The notes under the pieces are model-generated. The model saw nothing but the letters and a program-made list of their open reading frames with translations. It was not told the DNA's origin and ran no database searches. A stretch of DNA of 64,000 bases. It comes from Planctomycetaceae bacterium (GTDB lineage: Bacteria; Planctomycetota; Planctomycetia; Planctomycetales; Planctomycetaceae). Shown one piece after another: positions 34,724-44,077 of the stretch. Each line of letters starts with the position of its first letter. Position 1 is the first letter of the stretch. The DNA is taken from NCBI GenBank assembly GCA_024742875.1, contig JANSXP010000002.1, positions 62,001-126,000 of the forward strand, given 5' to 3'. The translations under genes were made by a program, and so were the position numbers.

Positions 34724-36997
34724 ATGGCGTTTCGCCCGCAACCCTATGTGAAAGACCGAGGCATGGCTGTATCCGGCATTGTTGAGCGACTTTTTCGATC
34801 CTCTCGTTCGCGTCTTCGGCAACGAGGTCCAGGTCAGCACCGTCATGTCAGTGTGGAATCGCTCGAGCAACGGGCCCTGTTGACGCTGCTCGGCAGTGAG
34901 TTCACGGTCCGTAATACTTTTCAGTCCAACCTGGGAACGGGGGGGACGGAAGTGGACAACGGCGATCCGGTCACGGCGACCGCCAGCGATGCGGATCCGG
35001 AACTCACGTCTTTCGCCGGTCAGTACGACATCAATGTCACCGCGAACAGCATCGAACTGGAGTTCAATCATGATCCGGCTTCCGGCGCAGATCCTTCCGG
35101 CACTCAGGCCGACGGAACGTTTGATCGCTATTACTTCGACTTCGTTCTCCCGACGAATCACTTCCTGACGGCTGTGGCCGTGTCACCCACCTCTGTTCTG
35201 CAGCCGACGGTCACCGTGCTGGATGATGACTCACTGGTGGTGGAAATCGGCCCCGGCAGCGTCATCGGGAACGGACAGGATGTGCTTATTGATGTTGGCA
35301 CCAGTGTTCGCGGGTCGGATGTCAGCGGCCGCATCTGGCAGGACATTAACAACGACGGCATTCGCAATCCCAATGAGGGCTGGCTCAACGGGTTCGAAGT
35401 CGAACTGCAGACACCCACCGGCGAATTCCTCGAACGCACCGTGTCACAGGACATCGACCTGAACAGCGATGGCCAGATCGATCCTGCCACCGAACGCGGC
35501 GTGTATCTGTTCCAAAGCGTGCAGACCGGCAGCTATCGCGTCGCACAGACGCCTCGCGCCCAGTGGGTGCAGACCAGTCCGGTCGAATCCGGAGGCAGCG
35601 ATCCGGCTCTGATTCAGCTGCGCAACGATCTGGGGCTGGTTCCGTCTGACAATGAGTTTTTCAACTACGCCGGACTGCAGGAAAAGTGGCTGCCGAGTGA
35701 ATCCGGCACGTGGTACTACATCACGCCGGACGGCGTACTGACCGAATGGGATGGCACCAGCACCATCGCCAACCTGATGGGCACAGCTGTGACGACACTG
35801 CCCGTTGAAGTTTACAACGATCCCTCGCTGCTGACCGCAGCCGCGCCACCGGCCACGCAGACCATCGACGTGGTCAACTTTGATCCGGCCGCGGGACCGG
35901 ACTTTGGCAACTACATCGCCCCGCCGGAGTCCTGGGGAATCGGCAGCCTGAATTTCGAAACCAACACCGTGGACTTCATTTGGCACCCGGCCGAAATCCT
36001 GCCGGTGGGCAGCATTCAGATCTGGATTTCTGACCTGGGCGCGAATCAGCAGCTGGATCTGGTCAGCGGACTCACAGGAGAAGCGTACACCCGCTCAGGA
36101 TTTGCCGATGGCCGCTATCGTGCGTGGGCCCGCATTGAATACGAGGCCGGGGTTTTCTCAGCGTGGACGCGGGCGGTCGACTTTGAGTTTCAGCGGGACG
36201 CTTTGGTGCTGCCGTTTAACTCGGGACTGAATGCCGGGATCGATGGCACCCCCACGGTAGGCTGGGCGGCTGTGCCCGGCGCTGTGAGCTACGACCTGGC
36301 AATCGAAGAAATTCGCGACAGTGAAGGCAACATCATTTCCCCCGCCTACAGCGCGTATGGCGTCACGGGAACATCGCATCGTATCGCCGCACAGCGAATC
36401 CTGGGCGTGCACCAGATCCGCTTGCGAGCCAACTTCGCCGACGGCAGCAGGACGCCATTCAGCGCGACCCAGCCACTGATCGTCAGCGGTCGCCCCACCG
36501 TGTCCGTGAGTGGCAACGTGATCAGCTGGGATGCCGTGCAGGCAGCAACACAGTACGAAGTGTGGGTCGACAGCATCGATGCCGCCGGCCAGCGGATCAC
36601 TCGTCAGTTCTACTATGAGCCGGATGTGCATAGCTTGAGCTACACGCTGCCCGGCACGCCGCCGCGCGGTCGCTACTCCGTCTGGGTACGAGCGATTCGC
36701 GCTGAAGACGGCCTGCGGATGCCGTCTTACTGGAGTGCACCGGTTGTGTTTCAGGTCGCCAGTCACACAGACGAACAGATCGAACTGCTGCCCGAAGCTC
36801 TGCTCACCCGGTTCGAAACGGACGATGCCATTGCTGATCGCCAGGACGTGCTCCCGGCCGGTCGACCGACTCCGACTCGGCCGGAAACTCCAGCAGGCGA
36901 GCACACGCCGGCCGCAACCGCCAGCACAGATGAGCGTGAACTGCTGCAGGTGATGCAGGAAATCGCCGCCGGTGAACTGCTCGACGCGGCCAGCTAA
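34724..36997 (+). CDS. Exported surface protein with LEQRALLT motif, SdrD-B-like and FN3-like domains
   Basis: This 757-residue protein begins with a basic stretch (RLFRSSRSRLRQRG) and then VSVESLEQRALLT, a variant of the LEPRxLLS motif found at the start of many very large planctomycete exported proteins. After a beta-rich region (about 60-200) comes an SdrD-B/Cna-B-like domain (SGRIWQDINNDGIRNPNEGWLNG..., about 205-300). Three FN3-like repeats follow from about 400 to 690, each with a Tyr/Trp pattern ending like RYRAWARIEY or RYSVWVRAIR. It ends in a Pro/Thr-rich tail. It is probably an adhesin or envelope protein. The same type of repeats recurs in the next gene, so the two look related. 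The start could also be at 34763. Confidence 0.8.
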   Translation: MAFRPQPYVKDRGMAVSGIVERLFRSSRSRLRQRGPGQHRHVSVESLEQRALLTLLGSEFTVRNTFQSNLGTGGTEVDNGDPVTATASDADPELTSFAGQYDINVTANSIELEFNHDPASGADPSGTQADGTFDRYYFDFVLPTNHFLTAVAVSPTSVLQPTVTVLDDDSLVVEIGPGSVIGNGQDVLIDVGTSVRGSDVSGRIWQDINNDGIRNPNEGWLNGFEVELQTPTGEFLERTVSQDIDLNSDGQIDPATERGVYLFQSVQTGSYRVAQTPRAQWVQTSPVESGGSDPALIQLRNDLGLVPSDNEFFNYAGLQEKWLPSESGTWYYITPDGVLTEWDGTSTIANLMGTAVTTLPVEVYNDPSLLTAAAPPATQTIDVVNFDPAAGPDFGNYIAPPESWGIGSLNFETNTVDFIWHPAEILPVGSIQIWISDLGANQQLDLVSGLTGEAYTRSGFADGRYRAWARIEYEAGVFSAWTRAVDFEFQRDALVLPFNSGLNAGIDGTPTVGWAAVPGAVSYDLAIEEIRDSEGNIISPAYSAYGVTGTSHRIAAQRILGVHQIRLRANFADGSRTPFSATQPLIVSGRPTVSVSGNVISWDAVQAATQYEVWVDSIDAAGQRITRQFYYEPDVHSLSYTLPGTPPRGRYSVWVRAIRAEDGLRMPSYWSAPVVFQVASHTDEQIELLPEALLTRFETDDAIADRQDVLPAGRPTPTRPETPAGEHTPAATASTDERELLQVMQEIAAGELLDAAS

Positions 36998-37365
36998 CCG
37001 ACGCGCTCAGATGGAGACTTCAACGGCTTCTGTCAGTCATGGCAGGAGCCGTTTTTTTTTGGCGACCGAATCAAATGGCGGCGAACGCGGCGAGGGTAGC
37101 AACAACACGTAGTTCTCTGTGTGGAACGGGGCACGGACGCCTCAAAGTCTCGCTGACTTCACCCGTTTCAAGGGCAGTCGGCATGAACAGTCACCCGAAG
37201 CGGCAGAATCTGCCGGTGGCCCGCCTCTTCAATACTTCCCTCATTCGGCAGTTTGCCGGGGATTTTGGCGTTCGTCAGTCCCCCTGACTTTCAGACCTAC
37301 CCTCAAAGGGGGCGTGTTGCAATATACTCCGCCCACCTCACTCACCTCTTCGTACAGGCCTGGAT
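36998..37365 (+). other. Gap between the two giant surface protein genes
   Basis: The first part holds a strong terminator (37022-37060). The rest has no convincing gene; short frames on both strands do not resemble proteins. A TATACT hexamer at 37323-37328 may be the -10 box of the next gene, but I see no matching -35 box. Confidence 0.6.
37022..37060 (+). terminator. Rho-independent terminator after the 757-residue surface protein gene
   Basis: AACGGCTTCTG (37022-37032) pairs with CAGGAGCCGTT (37043-37053) to make an 11-bp stem with one G-U pair and a ten-base loop. Nine T residues follow (37052-37060). It lies 25 bases after the stop codon. Confidence 0.93.
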
Positions 37366-40300
37366 ATGCCCACTCGACGTTCTCACCGGTCACGAATGCA
37401 GTCTTTGCCAGGTCAGTCTCTGTCATCGTTCCCAGTCTGCGCCATCGAATCGCTGGAGCCGCGGCAATTGCTCAGCGCCACAGGAACCGGTGATCAAACC
37501 GACGGCACTCTGCGCACCATTGAAGTGTCGGACTACGTCGCTTCCAAGAATCAGTATCTGTCCATTGAAGAGGCGCATCTGGCCGGAAGTGAAATCCACA
37601 TCCTGACGACGGTTCTGGATTATCCGTTCAGCCACACTTTGAGTGCATCAACGGCAGACGAGCCGCATCCTGCCAGCATCCGTCTGGACGTGGCGGCCGA
37701 TCTTCCGATCCGCGTATTCCGCATTGATGCCCCCGAACAAAGCACGGCAGAATCTGTCGACAGCTACGCAACCTTCCACCGGTTGCTGGCCGAACAGGAC
37801 ACCGAACAGCTGTATGCCCGCGTGGATCCGGCACTTAGTGAATGGCGAGAATCAGTGCTCAATGATCTCCTCGCGGCTGCGCAGCGGGAGTATGGGGATC
37901 AGTTTGGACAGGAGTCGGAACGCCCGAGTTATGGCTACGTGGAAGTGATGCCCATCGCGGAGGAGAATCCGGACCGCGTGATTCGCTTTCTCGACAGCGC
38001 GGCAACTGTGGTGAATTCGTTCTCAGAAACCAATAACCAGATCACCGGTGTCGATGAGGCGGACATCGTGGAAACAGATGGTCGGTATCTGTATTCAGTA
38101 TCCGGCAGCGAGCTGATCATCACTTCCGCAGCAGGGGAAAACGAGCCGGCGGCAGTGGTCTCGCGAACCCAGCTGGCCTCGAATCGTCACCACGGAATGT
38201 TTCTGCATGACGGACGCCTGACGATCATCTCTCAGGAATCCGCCATACAATCCATCAGTCGCGCGCTCACCTACTGGGGAGTTCGGCCGCAGACTGTCCG
38301 CACCGTCGTCAGCGTGATGGATGTCAGCGATCCCACCTCTCCCACACTGCAGCAGGAAACCGTGATTGACGGCTATGTGCAGACGGCGCGGGCGGTTGAT
38401 AACAACGTGTATGTGCTGGTTTCCAACAGCGCGGGCGTACCCCGGCTGCCGATGCCCTGGTCGGTGTTTGACTCGGAGTCCTCCACCAGCTACCGCACGG
38501 AGAATTTTCACGACTACGCACAACGGCTGCGAATCGAAGTCCAATCTCTCACGCCGCCGTCGGTTTATCAGCGAACCGTCGTGGACGACACGGTGACGCT
38601 GCAGCAGACCGGCTGGCTGAACACCGCCACAGAACAGATCGAGACGGGCTATGCCCAGCTGAACAGCATCGTGCAGTTTGACATGCGGTCTGACGAATCG
38701 ACTCCTGTCGACTCGGTCAGTTTTCGCACCACGCGTTCCGGGACGTCTCACGTGTTTGCCACGGCAGACACAATCTATGTGGCCACCACACAGTATCCGG
38801 AACAGGAGTTTGCCGGTCTGTTCTTCCGGGGAAGCTCAGAGGCGATCACGCTGATCCGCAAAGTGGACCTTTCCGGCGAGCGCATGCAGCTGGCCGGCAC
38901 AGGACAGGTCGAGGGTGTCCTCGAAAGTCAGTTTTCTGTGGATGAACACAACGGCTACCTGCGGGTGGCGACCACCACCAGTCCGTGGTCATCATCGCGG
39001 GCGGAAAATCATCTGTTCGTGCTGGAAGATATCGGGGACGAGCTCGTCGTCGTCGGCAGCCTGACGGGACTGGCCCCGGGCGAACGCATTTACTCAGCAC
39101 GATTTGACGGTGATCGGGCGTGGATCGTCACGTTTCGTCGCATCGATCCGGTCTTTGCATTTGATCTGTCAGACCCGGCGAATCCCCGTCTTGTGGGGGA
39201 ACTTAAGATTCCCGGGTTCTCAGAGCACCTGCAACTGATCGACGACAACCATCTGCTGGCCATTGGCCGGGAAGCCACCGAAGAGGGTTTCCAGCTGGGG
39301 CTGCAGGTGTCGCTGTTTGATGTGTCCACGCTTTCCGACCCACAGCTGCTGTTTCAGCGAACGCTGAACGAAGACGAAAACTTCTGGGGATATTCTGAAG
39401 CCCTGCATGAACATCATGCCTTTCACTACATCGCCGATCAGGGTCTGCTCGTGGTCCCCTACCATGATCGGCACTCCCACAGCGGTCTGATGACCCTGCG
39501 AATCGATCTGGAAAACGGGATCGATATCGTGGGACACATCAGTGCGGACGACAGTTACCAGGTCCGCCGCAGTGTGCGCATTGACGACCATCTTTACGGA
39601 ATCGGCAACAACTCGATCATCGTCGCCGCACTCGATGCCCCCGACACGAGGCTGCACGAAGTCACGTTCCCCACAGGCCTGCGGGAGGATCGTCACTCGG
39701 TGCTGACTCGCTTTTTCGAAACTCTCACGGAACGCATCAGCATTCGCGAGTACATCGACAACACGGGAGAACGCTTTTCGCAGGTCGAACTGGGCGAATT
39801 CACTGGACAGATCGGGCCGCCGTCTGAGCAGTTCGACTTTGAGTTTGTCGTGAACAACGTGCAGACCGGCGTGGAGGCACTGCGGGAACGAACCGATCGG
39901 CCCGCGCTGCGACTGGACGAACTCGAAGAGCGACTGCCGGAAGGCACGTGGGAAATTCTGGTGCGAACCAGAAATCGACTGCTGGAGAATGCTCAGTGGG
40001 GCGACTGGATTCCCAGCGACGTGTTCAACGTGGGCCGCGATGAACCCGTGATGGTGTCCGACGGTCGGCTGTCGGAACTGTCGCCCGTATTGCAGTGGTC
40101 TGATATTCCCGATTTGGTGAACTCAGCCATCGTCGACGGAACGACCGAAACGCAATTCAATCCCGTTGATCACTTTGAAGTGTGGATCAGCGACGTGGCG
40201 GCCGGCCACATGGTGATCTACGACCGCGACGTGCCGGACACACAACTCAACCTCGATGCTCTGAAACCAGGCGATTACTACGCGTGGTTCCGGGGCATTT

Positions 40301-41532
40301 ACGAGGATGGCACAGCCGCCGACTGGAGCCCGCGAACCGATTTTCAGATCCTCGGCAAGCCTTTGGAAATCGCAGCAGAAATCTTCTCCACGGCAGACCG
40401 CCTGCCTTCGTTCACCTGGGAGGCCGTGACAGAGGCGGTCAGCTATGAAATCCAGATCGTCCGTCCGGATGGCACCACAACAGTCTACATGGCCGACAGT
40501 CTGGCAGATGCCGAGCACGATCTGACCAGCCACCTGGCACCCGGCGAATACACGCTGCGTGTCCGCGCGATGCTGCTCTCTGGTCAGACGGAATGGGCCG
40601 AGCACACATTCACAATTGTTGATCGTCCGGCGCTAAATATTCAGGGCGGGCGAATTGACCTGATCGGCGTGGATGGCGCTTTACGGCCGGACGCTCAGGA
40701 GGCCGTGGAACTGTGGATTGGCAACGCGGCCACGAAAGAACGCGTGTTTCACAGTACACAGTGGACAGAATCCACGATTCGTGATTTCGTCAGTCAGTTC
40801 GGCCTCCACAACCAGGTGGGCGAGTACGAAGCGTGGGTTCGTCTGGTGGGCGAAGAGAATTCCAAATGGTCACACCGCCACTCTTTTGAAGTCTTCCATG
40901 ACGCCATCAGTGTGGTGACTGCGGGTGACATAGCCGGAGGCGAGCAGCAGATTCTGTCCTGGCTGCCGGAAAACACGGTGGAAAGCTACGAAGTATTCAT
41001 CCAGCGACATGGCCAGCCCGGTGCCTACTATCACCGATCCGGCCTGACGGGGTCGTCGCACGAGCTGGAAAAGCCACTGCCGGACGGCAGTTATCAGTAC
41101 TGGATGCGGGGCAAACTGCCAAACGGACTGGGCTACACTCGCTGGACGCCCGCGATTGATCTGAACGTGCTGCAGACCGCCGCCCCGACTTTGACGTTTG
41201 GCAATGATGTGCTCACGTGGGACGCACCATCGGCCGCCGGTCACCATCACCTGTGGATCAACCGTGTTGACGAAGTCGGCAATCTGATGGAAGCTCGCAT
41301 TGCCCACTTCCGCGAACTGACCGGACTGGAATTTCGCACCGAGTTTCTGCCAGACGGCCACTATCAGGGCTGGGTGCAGAGTTTCGTCGACACTCAGTCG
41401 GGAGTCCGACAAACCATCTGGAGCGACCGTCTCGATTTTGAAGTCACCACCATCGGCGACTTCATCGACCAGATTGATGATCAGATCGACGACGTGGTGG
41501 ACGATGTGGTCGATCTGCTCAACGGTTTTTAG
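37366..41532 (+). CDS. Giant exported protein with beta-propeller domain and FN3-like repeats
   Basis: The 1388-residue protein starts with a basic leader and the LEPRQLLSA surface-protein motif (IESLEPRQLLSATG, about residues 27-40). Residues about 180-800 match the secreted beta-propeller family (Pfam PF09826 type): NNQITGVDEADIVETDGRYLYSVSG is its hallmark, followed by repeated blades (LTIISQESAIQSISRAL, VDVIVMDVSDPTSPTLQQE-like) and IPGFSEHLQLIDDNHLLAIG. The remaining C-terminal 500 residues hold about five FN3-like repeats with YEVWISDV, YYAWFRGIYEDG, YTLRVRAM, YQYWMRGK and YQGWVQSF signatures. These resemble the repeats of the preceding protein. It ends in an acidic IDDQIDDVVDDVVDLL tail. 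It is likely on the cell surface; no enzymatic residues are apparent. Confidence 0.85.
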   Translation: MPTRRSHRSRMQSLPGQSLSSFPVCAIESLEPRQLLSATGTGDQTDGTLRTIEVSDYVASKNQYLSIEEAHLAGSEIHILTTVLDYPFSHTLSASTADEPHPASIRLDVAADLPIRVFRIDAPEQSTAESVDSYATFHRLLAEQDTEQLYARVDPALSEWRESVLNDLLAAAQREYGDQFGQESERPSYGYVEVMPIAEENPDRVIRFLDSAATVVNSFSETNNQITGVDEADIVETDGRYLYSVSGSELIITSAAGENEPAAVVSRTQLASNRHHGMFLHDGRLTIISQESAIQSISRALTYWGVRPQTVRTVVSVMDVSDPTSPTLQQETVIDGYVQTARAVDNNVYVLVSNSAGVPRLPMPWSVFDSESSTSYRTENFHDYAQRLRIEVQSLTPPSVYQRTVVDDTVTLQQTGWLNTATEQIETGYAQLNSIVQFDMRSDESTPVDSVSFRTTRSGTSHVFATADTIYVATTQYPEQEFAGLFFRGSSEAITLIRKVDLSGERMQLAGTGQVEGVLESQFSVDEHNGYLRVATTTSPWSSSRAENHLFVLEDIGDELVVVGSLTGLAPGERIYSARFDGDRAWIVTFRRIDPVFAFDLSDPANPRLVGELKIPGFSEHLQLIDDNHLLAIGREATEEGFQLGLQVSLFDVSTLSDPQLLFQRTLNEDENFWGYSEALHEHHAFHYIADQGLLVVPYHDRHSHSGLMTLRIDLENGIDIVGHISADDSYQVRRSVRIDDHLYGIGNNSIIVAALDAPDTRLHEVTFPTGLREDRHSVLTRFFETLTERISIREYIDNTGERFSQVELGEFTGQIGPPSEQFDFEFVVNNVQTGVEALRERTDRPALRLDELEERLPEGTWEILVRTRNRLLENAQWGDWIPSDVFNVGRDEPVMVSDGRLSELSPVLQWSDIPDLVNSAIVDGTTETQFNPVDHFEVWISDVAAGHMVIYDRDVPDTQLNLDALKPGDYYAWFRGIYEDGTAADWSPRTDFQILGKPLEIAAEIFSTADRLPSFTWEAVTEAVSYEIQIVRPDGTTTVYMADSLADAEHDLTSHLAPGEYTLRVRAMLLSGQTEWAEHTFTIVDRPALNIQGGRIDLIGVDGALRPDAQEAVELWIGNAATKERVFHSTQWTESTIRDFVSQFGLHNQVGEYEAWVRLVGEENSKWSHRHSFEVFHDAISVVTAGDIAGGEQQILSWLPENTVESYEVFIQRHGQPGAYYHRSGLTGSSHELEKPLPDGSYQYWMRGKLPNGLGYTRWTPAIDLNVLQTAAPTLTFGNDVLTWDAPSAAGHHHLWINRVDEVGNLMEARIAHFRELTGLEFRTEFLPDGHYQGWVQSFVDTQSGVRQTIWSDRLDFEVTTIGDFIDQIDDQIDDVVDDVVDLLNGF

Positions 41533-41686
41533 CCACGCGATGTCGACCGTCGGCAACGCCGGACGAAAACGATCTGCGTGAGTACGAGCCGCACAGCACC
41601 CGCACACTTTGGTCTGTGTCCCTGGCCCGCTAGACTTAGGTCACCTGATGTTGGAGACCATTTCCTTTGCGCCGGCGAGAATCTTG

Positions 41687-43333
41687 ATGCGACTGCTTCC
41701 GGGTGTGACACGTCTGACGGGCCTGATGGTCCTGTTGCTGCTTTCGACCTCTGTGTTGCGGGCCGCTGATCGCCCCAACGTGGTATTTGCCTTTGCCGAC
41801 GACTGGGGCCGCTACGCCAGCGCCTACGCGGCCATCGAGAAGGGAGGCCCCAGTGACGTTGTGCACACGCCCAACTTTGATCGCATTGCCAAAGAAGGCG
41901 TGCTGTTTACCAACGCGTACGTAAACGCGCCGTCCTGCACTCCGTGTCGCAGTTCGCTGCTCAGTGGACAGTACTTCTGGCGGACCGGTCGCGGCGCCAT
42001 TTTGCAGGGCGCTCACTGGGACACCAGCATCCCCACCTATCCGACCATGCTGGAAGCGGCCGGATATCACATCGGCTATTCGAACAAGGTGTGGAGTCCA
42101 GGTGACAATCCTGATGCGCCGTTCGGCGGCAGTCGCAACCGCTACAACAAACAGGGCGGCCGCCACAACGCATTCAGTCAGTTTCTGGCCCGCAACCGAA
42201 ACGATGTGGAGGGCGCCAAACAAACTCTGCTGAACGAAGTTCGAGGCAACTTTCAGGACTTTCTGAACGATCGTGAAAACGACGAGCCGCTGTGTTACTG
42301 GTGGGGCCCCACTAACTGCCATCGCAAATGGATTCAGGGATCCGGCAATGACTTCTGGGGGATCAATCCGGATGAACTGCAGGGACGCATGCCCGACTTT
42401 CTGCCCGATGTGCCCATCGTTCGCGAAGACTTTGCCGATTACCTGGGCGAAGCACAGGCGTTTGACGCGGGTCTGGGTGTGCTGATTGCCGAGCTGGAAC
42501 GCATTGGAGAACTGGACAACACCATCATCATTGTCAGTGGCGACCACGGAGCGCCCGGTTTCCCTAACGGCAAATGCAATCTGTACGACTTTGGCACGCA
42601 GGTGCCGCTGGCCATTCGCTGGCCAAAACAAGTGCCCGCCAATCGCGTGGTGCACGACTTTGTCTGCCTGCCGGATCTGACCCCCACCATTCTGGAGGCA
42701 GCCGGTGAAGACGTGCCCGATGTCATGACCGGTCGCAGCCTGATGCCCGTTCTGACGTCTGACAAATCGGGCGTCGTGGATCCGCTGCGCGATGCCGTCA
42801 TCGTGGGTCGCGAACGCCACGTGGCGGCCGCCCGCACAGACAATCTGCCCTATCCGCAGCGAGCGATTCGTACAAAGAACTTTCTGTACATTCGCAACTT
42901 CCGGCCGCAGCGCTGGCCGATGGGCACAGGACCTGGCTACGGGGCCGAAGGCACGATGCCGAGCTTTGAGCTGCTGCGTGAAAACACGTTCGTCGCTTTT
43001 GGTGACCTGGACGCCAGCCCCACCAAGGCCTGGATTGCGCTCAACTGTGAAAAGCGGGAAGAACAACGAAAGTACTTCGATTTTGCCTTTGGTCTGCGAC
43101 CGGAAGAAGAGCTGTACGATCTGCGCAGTGACTTCGACCAGGTCTACAACGTGGCAGACGAACCACGTTACGCGGAAGCCAAGACCGATTTGGCCGCACG
43201 CCTGATGAAAGTACTGACGGAAACCGGCGATCCCCGCGTCACCGGCGCGGGTGACACGTTTGAAAAGCCTCCGTTCACGGTCCCTTTTCGACGTCCCGCG
43301 CGCAAGCCAGCTCGCCCTGCGGCAGGCAGGTAA
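41687..43333 (+). CDS. Secreted sulfatase with CTPCR activation motif
   Basis: This is a second type I sulfatase (548 residues), with a signal peptide ([27 protein letters not shown]) and [14 protein letters not shown] at the N-terminus. The activation motif is [11 protein letters not shown]: Cys84 is the predicted formylglycine precursor, and an additional Cys87 takes the place of the more usual Ser or Ala. The metal and substrate motifs [14 protein letters not shown] and the C-terminal [22 protein letters not shown] are present. The start at 41687 has GAGAA before it and begins the signal peptide; upstream in-frame ATGs at 41609 and 41648 are less likely. Its stop lies three bases before the PhyH gene, so the two form an operon. 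Confidence 0.92.
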   Translation: MRLLPGVTRLTGLMVLLLLSTSVLRAADRPNVVFAFADDWGRYASAYAAIEKGGPSDVVHTPNFDRIAKEGVLFTNAYVNAPSCTPCRSSLLSGQYFWRTGRGAILQGAHWDTSIPTYPTMLEAAGYHIGYSNKVWSPGDNPDAPFGGSRNRYNKQGGRHNAFSQFLARNRNDVEGAKQTLLNEVRGNFQDFLNDRENDEPLCYWWGPTNCHRKWIQGSGNDFWGINPDELQGRMPDFLPDVPIVREDFADYLGEAQAFDAGLGVLIAELERIGELDNTIIIVSGDHGAPGFPNGKCNLYDFGTQVPLAIRWPKQVPANRVVHDFVCLPDLTPTILEAAGEDVPDVMTGRSLMPVLTSDKSGVVDPLRDAVIVGRERHVAAARTDNLPYPQRAIRTKNFLYIRNFRPQRWPMGTGPGYGAEGTMPSFELLRENTFVAFGDLDASPTKAWIALNCEKREEQRKYFDFAFGLRPEEELYDLRSDFDQVYNVADEPRYAEAKTDLAARLMKVLTETGDPRVTGAGDTFEKPPFTVPFRRPARKPARPAAGR

Positions 43334-43336
43334 GCC

Positions 43337-44077
43337 ATGCTCAGCAGTGAACAGATTGATGCCGTCGCACAGCACGGCTTCTGTGTGGTGTCCGACGTAC
43401 TGTCACAAGCCACCGTCAGCCGCTACATCGCACTGACCGAAATCGCGCGTTCGCAGTCGCAGGCCGAGAATGTCTCCAACAACAGCGGCACCTATGGCCT
43501 GCGCAATCTGGTGGACGTGATCCCTGATGTGGCTGAACTGGCCGGCAGTGCCGAAGTTCGCCAGCTGGTCGAACCGATTCTGGGTGCGGACGCCTTTATG
43601 GTCCGAGCCACTTTGTTTGACAAAACTCAGGGAGCCAATTGGGGCGTCTTCTGGCACCAGGACCTGTCAATCGCCGTAACGCAGCGACACGAAGTGGATG
43701 GCTATGGGGCGTGGACAAAAAAAGCGGGGGTACCCTGTGTGCAGCCACCCACAGAAGTCATGGCCGATATGCTGGCGGTGCGGCTGCATCTGGACGACTG
43801 TCACGCGGGCAGCGGGGCACTGAAAGTGCTGCCGGGCACCCATCGTCATGACCGCCTGGCCAGTGCTGACGTTGATCGCCTGGAAGGGGCGACAGAACAC
43901 GTGTTGTGTGAAGTAGGGGCTGGTGGGGCCGTGCTCATGCGGCCGCTGCTGCTGCACGCGTCTTCGCCCATGGAAACGGCTTCCTCACGGCGCGTGATTC
44001 ACCTGGAATACGCGAACTGCCGTCTGCCCGCCCCGTTGCAGTGGGCGTGGCAAATTGGCCCCACATCAGTCTCCTGA
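43337..44077 (+). CDS. Phytanoyl-CoA dioxygenase (PhyH) family protein
   Basis: PhyH-family proteins are Fe(II)/2-oxoglutarate-dependent dioxygenases that hydroxylate lipids, amino acids or small molecules. The 246-residue protein has the HxD iron ligands in WHQDLSIAV (His107, Asp109), the distal His in RPLLLHASSP (His207) and an Arg (RRVIHLEY) that would bind 2-oxoglutarate. Its ATG lies three bases after the sulfatase stop, so the genes are translated in tandem. Its substrate is unknown. The last 12 bases overlap the end of the convergent membrane protein gene. Confidence 0.87.
   Translation: MLSSEQIDAVAQHGFCVVSDVLSQATVSRYIALTEIARSQSQAENVSNNSGTYGLRNLVDVIPDVAELAGSAEVRQLVEPILGADAFMVRATLFDKTQGANWGVFWHQDLSIAVTQRHEVDGYGAWTKKAGVPCVQPPTEVMADMLAVRLHLDDCHAGSGALKVLPGTHRHDRLASADVDRLEGATEHVLCEVGAGGAVLMRPLLLHASSPMETASSRRVIHLEYANCRLPAPLQWAWQIGPTSVS

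Noticed and set aside
41636-43375. A 579-codon open frame on the minus strand opposite the second sulfatase gene.
   Set aside because: The plus strand is a clear sulfatase with signal peptide, activation motif and family-wide conservation. The antisense frame has no signal, no motif and a composition expected from the complement of GC-rich codons.
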